The translations under genes were made by a program, and so were the position numbers. Under the pieces are notes generated by a model, which was given only the letters and a program-made list of their open reading frames with translations, was not told the DNA's origin and did not search any database. A stretch of 6,510 nucleotides of DNA from Flavobacteriaceae bacterium. GTDB taxonomy: Bacteria > Bacteroidota > Bacteroidia > Flavobacteriales > Flavobacteriaceae. The DNA is taken from contig JAGLKH010000290.1 of NCBI GenBank assembly GCA_023141985.1, positions 1-6,510 of the forward strand, written 5' to 3'. This document shows, piece by piece, positions 1 through 5,041 of this stretch (within the stretch, counting starts at the first letter, position 1; the number at the start of each line of letters is the position of its first letter).

Positions 1-360
1 ATATTGTATTTCTATAAGATTAGGAAGATAAACTGATTTTGAAGTGCATTTTCCAAATAATCCAGCACCAGTTAACAAATGCATTTTACCATCCTCTTCA
101 ACTTCTTTCCATGTACCGGTAGCTTCTAAGGTTGCATATCGTTCACCTAAAGCCCCAACTACCAGATCTTCATTCATAATACTTCTCATTCTACCATTAA
201 TTAATTCTATTTTAAGAATATCACTTCCTGTATCAATGATTTTACCAACTACATAATCACCGGTTTTCCATTTAATTTTATCTAATTTCACAACAGAAAA
301 TGGTTTTTTGTCTAAATCAGAGATCCTTAGCATTGAGGTAAAAATATAACGCGAATTCAT
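1..360 (-). CDS. Unrecognised protein, N-terminal 120 residues (partial, runs off left edge)
   Basis: This is an open frame of 120 codons from an ATG at 358-360, continuing past base 1 without a stop. I do not recognise the family. The N-terminus reads MNSRYIFTSMLRISDLDKKP. It is followed by what looks like a beta-rich region with TGDYVVGKIID (about residues 34-44), ALGERYATLEATGTW (about 73-87) and LLTGAGLFGKCTSKS (about 96-110). No signal peptide or membrane segment is visible. The start is well placed: the ATG lies 4 bases after the M20 stop codon, and an in-frame stop at 385-387 with no ATG, GTG or TTG between them closes the frame upstream. The tight spacing implies translational coupling and co-transcription with the M20 enzyme, so it probably acts in the same process. 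It may be the N-terminal domain of a larger enzyme, since the rest lies outside the window. I am confident that it is a real gene, but its function is unknown. Confidence 0.85.
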   Translation of the reverse strand, partial: MNSRYIFTSMLRISDLDKKPFSVVKLDKIKWKTGDYVVGKIIDTGSDILKIELINGRMRSIMNEDLVVGALGERYATLEATGTWKEVEEDGKMHLLTGAGLFGKCTSKSVYLPNLIEIQY

Positions 361-364
361 TATT

Positions 365-1525
365 CTATAAATTTTTATTTGCCGTTAACAGTATCGTTAA
401 CAAAGCTGTTCGTTCAATTAATTTATCAATAAAGATGAATTCATGTCTTGCATGAGCTCCATCACCAATAGTCCCTAAACCATCTAATGTTGCAGTAAAC
501 AAACTTGTTGTATTGCCATCAGATCCACCACCTGCAGTTGCTTCTTCTAATTCTAAACCAATCAATTCACCTAGATTTTTTGCCATTTTCCAAAGTTTTT
601 GATTGCGATTGGTTTTTTCCATAGGAGGTCTTCCAAAATATCCTTCTACTAATAATTCTATATCTTCATTAATTGGCTTTAAGTTCAAAATTTCTTTAGT
701 GATAAATTCTGCATCTTTATTATTATGTACTCTCACATCTATAACTGCTCTACTTTCTGCTGCGATAACGTTGGCTGATGTTCCTCCTTCAATCATTCCT
801 ATATTAACAGTTATGCCTTTTTTAAAATCGTTAAGAGAAAATAAATGTTGAATGTGATAAGAGAGTTCTACAATAGCACTAACTCCCATATCGGGATTTA
901 ACCCTGCGTGTGCCGGTTTTCCTTTAATTGTTAAAGTAAAACGACCAATTCCTTTACGAGCAGTTTTTAATTTTCCTTTTAAACCTAATGGTGGTTCTAA
1001 AATAAAAGCTCTATTAGCAATTTTTGAAATATTTTTAATTGCATTTGTTGATTCTTTACTACCAATTTCTTCATCTGAATTAATTATAATTACAGGTGTT
1101 AAAGGACAGTTTATTTTTAAATCTCTAATTGTTCGCAACGAATAAATCATTTGAGTTAAACCAGCCTTCATGTCAAATATTCCCGGTCCCGTAATTTTAA
1201 TGTTATCATGAACTATAGGCATTTCTTTAATAGTATTCATTTCCCAAACCGTATCGCAATGCCCCAGCATAAACTGAATAGGATTATTTTTTAATCTTTT
1301 AAGAGGTCTTGCAAACAAATAACCACCTGTTTTCTTTCCAGGGACATATAACACATAATAATTTAGTTCTTCTAATGCTAATTTTAGCATATTCATAATA
1401 TTAACTTGTGAATTTGCATCTGTTGAAGGGGATTCAGCTTCGACAAGTTTTTTTAAAAAGAGAATCATTGATTCTTGATTTTCTTTCAAGTAACTTTCAA
1501 TATGTTTAGCTTCTGATTTTTCCAT
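365..1525 (-). CDS. M20-family zinc metallopeptidase/deacylase, carboxypeptidase G2-like
   Basis: This complete 386-residue protein is a normal length for M20 di-zinc hydrolases, which cleave C-terminal amino acids or N-acyl groups from peptides and amino acids. The metal and catalytic set is intact: H89-C-D91 (first zinc ligand), D118 in GPGIFDMKAG (bridging aspartate), E152 and E153 in SDEEIGS (general base and zinc ligand), E177 in ILEPP (zinc ligand) and probably H358 in GAHARHEF (last ligand). The inserted dimerisation domain spans roughly residues 190-300, with H206 in KPAHAG and GGTSANVIA at about 247-255. GGGSDGNTTS at about 332-341 lies in the second half of the catalytic domain. This motif set matches the glutamate carboxypeptidase (CPG2) side of M20 better than DapE or ArgE, but the substrate cannot be read from sequence. 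There is no signal peptide, so it is probably cytosolic. It is the middle gene of a three-gene operon, 24 bases after the flavin reductase gene and 4 bases before the unknown gene. Confidence 0.93.
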   Translation of the reverse strand: MEKSEAKHIESYLKENQESMILFLKKLVEAESPSTDANSQVNIMNMLKLALEELNYYVLYVPGKKTGGYLFARPLKRLKNNPIQFMLGHCDTVWEMNTIKEMPIVHDNIKITGPGIFDMKAGLTQMIYSLRTIRDLKINCPLTPVIIINSDEEIGSKESTNAIKNISKIANRAFILEPPLGLKGKLKTARKGIGRFTLTIKGKPAHAGLNPDMGVSAIVELSYHIQHLFSLNDFKKGITVNIGMIEGGTSANVIAAESRAVIDVRVHNNKDAEFITKEILNLKPINEDIELLVEGYFGRPPMEKTNRNQKLWKMAKNLGELIGLELEEATAGGGSDGNTTSLFTATLDGLGTIGDGAHARHEFIFIDKLIERTALLTILLTANKNL

Positions 1526-1549
1526 GCTAAACTTTAATTTTTTATAACT

Positions 1550-2161
1550 CTATCGTTTAAAATCTTTAGGATAAGGATAACTAAATGTTTCTTTTACACT
1601 TGCAAATCTTCCCTGTGCTATATATGTCAAAAGAGGATTGTCATAAAGATGTTTTTGTTGATCAACTTCTGAGAATATTTTATGATCTTTATGTACAAAT
1701 GCTGTATCAATTTTACCGGTGATGATACTATAGTTATCAAAGCCGTCAATGATTTTAAACAAACTACAATCTAATAAAACATAAGATTCTGCAATAAAAA
1801 TATTATCGTTTTTTGTAGTTGGAATTGTAGGTAAAATTTTCACTATTTCTTTTGAGTAGTGATCTTCTTCGCATCTGGGGAGAGCTGCTAAGGAAGTTAA
1901 TAAAATCTGATTTGGTTTAACAAAGCTTACGGTAAATCTTTTTTCTTTTTTTATATTTTGATATGTTTTATGTCGTGAAGTACAAACAAATCCAAAATAA
2001 TTAGAAAACCCAATTGGAGTAACCATATGCTTGGGTGCCAAATCGTAAAAATCATTTTCTTTAGTACCAATAACAACCAAAGGAGCAACTGTATAGAAGT
2101 GATCCCAAATGGTATCTTTAACATTTAAAGATATAAAGTTATCAAAACTGTTTTTTTTCAT
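1550..2161 (-). CDS. Flavin reductase-like FMN-binding split-barrel protein
   Basis: This complete 203-residue protein resembles the flavin reductase-like domain (DIM6/NTAB group), an FMN-binding split barrel that usually forms dimers. The supporting stretches are PLVVIGTKENDFYDLAPKH (about residues 27-45), an aromatic and Gly-rich strand ending FVCTSRHKTYQNI (about 58-70), then FTVSFV (76-81) and a late ITGKIDTAFV strand (147-156). In this family the LAP.. and T..NI segments contribute to flavin binding. Family members include NAD(P)H:flavin oxidoreductases and flavoproteins of unknown role, so FMN binding is likely but the reductase activity is inferred. There is no signal peptide. The ATG at 2159-2161 is supported by an in-frame stop at 2186-2188 with no other start between. 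It is the first gene of the operon with the M20 hydrolase, and lies downstream of the hppA terminator. Confidence 0.85.
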   Translation of the reverse strand: MKKNSFDNFISLNVKDTIWDHFYTVAPLVVIGTKENDFYDLAPKHMVTPIGFSNYFGFVCTSRHKTYQNIKKEKRFTVSFVKPNQILLTSLAALPRCEEDHYSKEIVKILPTIPTTKNDNIFIAESYVLLDCSLFKIIDGFDNYSIITGKIDTAFVHKDHKIFSEVDQQKHLYDNPLLTYIAQGRFASVKETFSYPYPKDFKR

Positions 2162-2194
2162 AACTTCAATTGTATTTACATCTCTTTAAAGTTA

Positions 2195-2202
2195 CGAAAA
2201 TA
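2195..2202 (-). promoter_or_regulatory. Possible -7 element for the flavin reductase / M20 operon
   Basis: On the minus strand this reads TATTTTCG, one mismatch from the Bacteroidota -7 consensus TAnnTTTG, ending 33 bases before the flavin reductase start codon. The nearest upstream TTG is only 12 bases away, shorter than the usual 17-23, so the match is weak. A promoter must lie in 2162-2250, because the hppA terminator isolates the operon from the upstream gene. Confidence 0.3.
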
Positions 2203-2250
2203 AGGTCTATTTTACAAGTGTTGATAATTAAATTTTTATAAATATAGTGC

Positions 2251-2279
2251 AAAAAAAATGCGAGCCATGGCTCGCATTT
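2251..2279 (-). terminator. Rho-independent terminator of hppA
   Basis: A perfect 24-base palindrome occupies 2256-2279 (half-site AAATGCGAGCCA). It folds as a 10-bp stem around a CATG loop. On the minus strand it is followed by a run of eight T (2251-2258, partly overlapping the stem base). It begins 20 bases after the hppA stop codon. The GC-rich core stands out in very AT-rich surroundings. The only coding sequence upstream on this strand is hppA, so it ends the hppA transcript and separates it from the flavin reductase operon. Confidence 0.93.
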
Positions 2280-2298
2280 CAATCTATTTTTAAAGAAA

Positions 2299-2583
2299 TT
2301 AGTTGCTCTCTTTAGTTTCTTCTACTTCTTCAACAACTTCTTTTATAACTTTTTTAGTTTCTATCTTAACATCTACATCTTTTAAAGCATCAATTTGAGC
2401 TTTAACTTCTTCTTCGCTGCCTTCAAATACTTTATCTTCAGTAGTTGTTTCTCCATCTTTAGTTGTTATGGTTGTAACCGTAGCTTTTACAGTCCCATCA
2501 TCATTACTTTCCATATTTACTTTAACTTCTTTAGAAACTTTAACAACTTGTTCCATATGTAATTCACTTGCGTTGTAAGCCGA
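2299..2583 (-). other. C-terminal acidic extension of HppA (residues about 713-806)
   Basis: Membrane pyrophosphatases normally end shortly after the last helix. Here about 95 residues follow it, rich in Lys, Glu, Val and Thr. The tail looks like alternating beta-hairpin segments ([32 protein letters not shown]), a short helix ([16 protein letters not shown]) and a charged end ([18 protein letters not shown]). It is in frame with the catalytic part and ends at the gene's own stop codon, so it is not a read-through artefact. In crystal structures of this family both termini lie on the outer or luminal face, so the tail should be periplasmic. Its function is unknown. Confidence 0.8.
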
Positions 2584-4719
2584 AACTGCATCAGCAGAAA
2601 TTGCAATACTTGGAGCTATTACTAATGCTACCACAGACATTAATTTTAATAAGATATTTAAGGATGGTCCTGAAGTATCTTTAAATGGATCTCCAACAGT
2701 ATCTCCAACAACAGCTGCTTTATGAGCATCTGTACCTTTACGACCTTCTTCTTCAATTGTTTTCTTTGCATTATCCCAGGCACCTCCAGCGTTAGACTGG
2801 AATATTGCCATAAGTACTCCACAGGTAGTTACTCCAGCCAATAAGCCTCCAAGCATTTCTGCTCCTCCAATAAAACCAACTGATACTGGAGCTGCTAAAG
2901 CTAATAACCCTGGCAATACCATTTGTTTAATAGATGCTTTTGTTGAAATATCAATACATTTACTATAATCAGCAATACCATCAGCTGCATCAAATATTTT
3001 CCGGTCTTCTGCTGAAGCTTTAGTCATATCCGAATCGTATTTACGCATCACAGCTAAAGCTGCTTTTAATTGAGGAATTTCTCTAAACTGACGACGCACT
3101 TCTTCAATCATTGCCATTGCAGCACGACCTACAGCATTCATTGACAGGGCAGAGAATACAAATGGTAACATACCTCCTACCAAAAGGCCAGCCATAATTT
3201 TTGGCTGAGACACATCAATTGCAGTTACTCCAGCAGTTTTCATAAAGGCAGCAAATAAGGCTAATGCCGTTAATGCTGCAGAAGCAATTGCAAATCCTTT
3301 ACCTACAGCTGCAGTTGTATTACCTACTGCATCTAACTTATCAGTACGTTCACGAACTTCTTTTGGTAATTCTGCCATTTCAGCAATACCACCAGCATTA
3401 TCACAAATTGGTCCATAAGCATCTATAGCTAATTGAATACCTGTATTTGCTAACATACCAACAGCAGCAATTGCAATTCCATATAAGCCGGCAAAATGAT
3501 GAGAGACCATAATTGCAGTTGCAATTAATAGAATTGGAATCATTGTTGACATCATACCAACACCCAAACCAGCAATAATATTTGTTGCTGATCCTGTTTC
3601 TGATTGTTTAACAATTGACATTACAGGTTTTTTTCCTGTAGCAGTATAGTATTCTGTTACTTTACCCACTAATAATCCGGCAGCTAAACCTGTAATTGTA
3701 GCCCAAAATACTCCCATGGCTCCAAATGGTAATCCTTCTACCGTTTCTGGAATTAAAGTATTAATAATAAAATATGACGCTATAACCATTAATATAGCAG
3801 AACCAAACTCACCAATATTAAGTGCAGTTTGAGGATTTCCACCATCTTTTACTCGAACAAAAAATGTTCCTAAAATAGACATTACAATACCTACAGCTGC
3901 TAAAACTAATGGTAAGTAAACCGCTCCTAAACCATCAAACTCAGGTGTTAAAATAAAAGCCCCTAAAACCATAGTCCCAATTATTGATCCTACGTACGAT
4001 TCAAATAAATCGGCTCCCATACCTGCAACATCTCCAACATTATCTCCAACATTATCAGCAATAGTTGCTGGGTTTAATGGATGATCTTCAGGAATACCTG
4101 CTTCAACTTTCCCAACAAGGTCAGCACCAACATCGGCAGCTTTAGTATAAATACCTCCACCTACACGAGCAAATAAAGCTATTGATGACGCTCCTAAAGA
4201 GAATCCTGAAAGCACATTTAATATCAATGATAAATTATCGGCTCCAGGCCACATTCCTTGGTAAATCATAAATAATCCACTTAATCCAAGAACTCCTAAT
4301 CCTACAACTCCTAATCCCATTACTGCACCACCGGCAAAAGCAACTTCTAAGGCTCTACCTAAAGAGGTTCTTGCTGCATGAGTAGTTCTCACATTTGCTT
4401 TAGTGGCAACTTTCATCCCAATAAAACCTGCTAAAGCCGAACAGATAGCACCGACAACAAATGATACAGCTATCATTCCGCTAGACCCTTCTTCAGCATT
4501 ACCTTTAAAATATAATAAGGCTGCTACTGCTGCTACAAAAATTGCTAAAACTTTGTATTCAGCTTTTAAAAATGACATTGCTCCTTCGGCAATATTCTTC
4601 GCAATGCGTGCCATTTTATCATCACCTTGATCTTGCTTTGTAACCCAAACGTTTTTTAGCAAAACAAAGATTAGGGCTAAAACTCCAAAGGCTGGTAAAA
4701 ATTTTACTAATAATTCCAT
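2299..4719 (-). CDS. hppA: Membrane-bound ion-pumping pyrophosphatase, K+-dependent, probably Na+-translocating
   Basis: This complete 806-residue integral membrane pyrophosphatase couples hydrolysis of cytosolic PPi to ion export across the inner membrane. About 16 hydrophobic helices are visible, the first at residues 3-23 and the last at about 686-710. The pyrophosphate and Mg site is intact: D196-x7-K204-x-E206, DNVGDNVGD (222-230) and [15 protein letters not shown] (672-686). [10 protein letters not shown] places Ala at 470 and Gly at 473, the signature of K+-dependent enzymes; K+-independent ones carry Lys at the first position. E240 in DLFESYVG sits where Na+-pumping members have their key glutamate, while plant H+-pumps have Gly there and Glu four residues later. 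Na+ transport, or mixed Na+/H+ transport as known in Bacteroides, is therefore likely but inferred. Residues from about 713 onward form an extra acidic tail (separate entry). The ATG at 4717-4719 is supported by an in-frame stop at 4732-4734. The gene appears monocistronic, with its own promoter and terminator. Confidence 0.97.
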   Translation of the reverse strand: MELLVKFLPAFGVLALIFVLLKNVWVTKQDQGDDKMARIAKNIAEGAMSFLKAEYKVLAIFVAAVAALLYFKGNAEEGSSGMIAVSFVVGAICSALAGFIGMKVATKANVRTTHAARTSLGRALEVAFAGGAVMGLGVVGLGVLGLSGLFMIYQGMWPGADNLSLILNVLSGFSLGASSIALFARVGGGIYTKAADVGADLVGKVEAGIPEDHPLNPATIADNVGDNVGDVAGMGADLFESYVGSIIGTMVLGAFILTPEFDGLGAVYLPLVLAAVGIVMSILGTFFVRVKDGGNPQTALNIGEFGSAILMVIASYFIINTLIPETVEGLPFGAMGVFWATITGLAAGLLVGKVTEYYTATGKKPVMSIVKQSETGSATNIIAGLGVGMMSTMIPILLIATAIMVSHHFAGLYGIAIAAVGMLANTGIQLAIDAYGPICDNAGGIAEMAELPKEVRERTDKLDAVGNTTAAVGKGFAIASAALTALALFAAFMKTAGVTAIDVSQPKIMAGLLVGGMLPFVFSALSMNAVGRAAMAMIEEVRRQFREIPQLKAALAVMRKYDSDMTKASAEDRKIFDAADGIADYSKCIDISTKASIKQMVLPGLLALAAPVSVGFIGGAEMLGGLLAGVTTCGVLMAIFQSNAGGAWDNAKKTIEEEGRKGTDAHKAAVVGDTVGDPFKDTSGPSLNILLKLMSVVALVIAPSIAISADAVSAYNASELHMEQVVKVSKEVKVNMESNDDGTVKATVTTITTKDGETTTEDKVFEGSEEEVKAQIDALKDVDVKIETKKVIKEVVEEVEETKESN

Positions 4720-4757
4720 ATTATTTGTTAATTATTTTGATTATTTTAAGAATGCGC

Positions 4758-4765
4758 CAAAAATA
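4758..4765 (-). promoter_or_regulatory. hppA promoter -7 element
   Basis: On the minus strand this reads TATTTTTG, an exact match to the Bacteroidota -7 consensus TAnnTTTG, ending 38 bases before the hppA start codon. No TTG lies at the expected -33 distance; a T-run from the neighbouring hairpin (4782-4788) occupies that region instead. Transcription would begin near 4751-4754, giving a leader of about 32-35 bases that is A/T-rich and lacks a Shine-Dalgarno sequence. Confidence 0.55.
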
Positions 4766-4781
4766 GTAAAATATGGCAGAT

Positions 4782-4819
4782 AAAAAAAGCCTCTCTCTAA
4801 TTTTAAAAAGAGGTTTTTT
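4782..4819. terminator. Terminator-like hairpin between divergent genes
   Basis: CCTCT at 4790-4794 pairs with AGAGG at 4809-4813, flanked by an A-run (4782-4788) and a T-run (4814-4819) that extend the stem; the loop is about 14 bases. Read on either strand, the stem is followed by a run of T (six on plus, seven on minus), the form of a bidirectional terminator. It lies outside both predicted mRNAs, just upstream of the hppA -7 element, and no gene on either side needs it as an end. It may insulate the two divergent units or mark the end of a small unannotated RNA. Confidence 0.5.
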
Positions 4820-4938
4820 GATAAAAATCAATTCGATTAAACTCTTTTTTCTTTTTGTCATTCCGACAAAGACAAAGATAGAATTTTTAAGACCTGAAAA
4901 GATTAACACTCTTTTAAGTTTATGCACTAAAATTAAAC

Positions 4939-4969
4939 TTGACTATGTTAAAAAAATAATCTAAATTCG
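4939..4969 (+). promoter_or_regulatory. Candidate promoter for the kinase / phospho-lyase fusion gene
   Basis: TTG at 4939-4941 is followed after 20 bases by TAAATTCG at 4962-4969, one mismatch from the TAnnTTTG -7 consensus. The spacing falls in the 17-23 base range typical of Bacteroidota promoters. Transcription would start near 4974-4977, leaving a leader of about 65 bases. A small 5-bp hairpin (ATCCT 4974-4978 with AGGAT 4987-4991) would sit at the 5' end of that RNA. Confidence 0.42.
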
Positions 4970-5041
4970 TTTAATCCTTATACTTCAGGATATATAAATC
5001 ATTAAAACAGATCATATACTAAGTTGTAATACATTTTATGA

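Larger units (their letters stand above)
4720..5041. other. 322-base divergent intergenic region
   Basis: This very AT-rich gap lies between the hppA start (minus) and the kinase-lyase start (plus). It holds the hppA promoter candidate, the terminator-like hairpin at 4782-4819, a short TTGTCATTCCGACAAAG stretch (4855-4871) and a promoter candidate for the plus-strand gene at 4939-4969. Short open frames cross it on both strands (68 codons minus, 63 codons plus). They overlap the promoter and hairpin and have low-complexity Lys/Ile/Phe-rich translations, so I do not call them genes. No tRNA or riboswitch was recognised. Confidence 0.7.

Noticed and set aside
44..256. 70-codon plus-strand open frame opposite the left-edge gene
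   Set aside because: It is antisense to the partial minus-strand gene, which has a supported start and operon position; its translation is Ser/Pro/Ile-rich with no recognisable motif.
603..851. 82-codon plus-strand open frame inside the M20 gene
   Set aside because: It is antisense to the dimerisation domain of a clearly conserved M20 enzyme.
4021..4060. Tandem repeat-like bases in hppA (repeated tctccaacattat)
   Set aside because: They encode the conserved DNVGDNVGD pyrophosphate-binding motif, so the repetition comes from the protein.
4403..4630. 75-codon plus-strand open frame inside hppA
   Set aside because: It is antisense to the N-terminal membrane helices of HppA; such frames are common opposite Ala/Gly-rich membrane protein genes.
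4721..4927. 68-codon minus-strand open frame upstream of hppA
   Set aside because: It spans the predicted hppA promoter and the terminator-like hairpin, its translation is low-complexity Lys/Ile/Phe-rich, and it matches no family I know.
4773..4964. 63-codon plus-strand open frame in the divergent gap
   Set aside because: It starts just before the hairpin and reads through it, has a low-complexity Lys/Leu/Ile-rich product, has no candidate promoter, and overlaps the promoter candidate of the next gene.
4835..4976. Distant inverted repeat GATTAAAC (4835-4842) / GTTTAATC (4969-4976), each preceded by ATTC
   Set aside because: It is only 8 bases long and over 120 bases apart in very AT-rich DNA, so it is likely chance; it could be an operator pair only if conserved in relatives.
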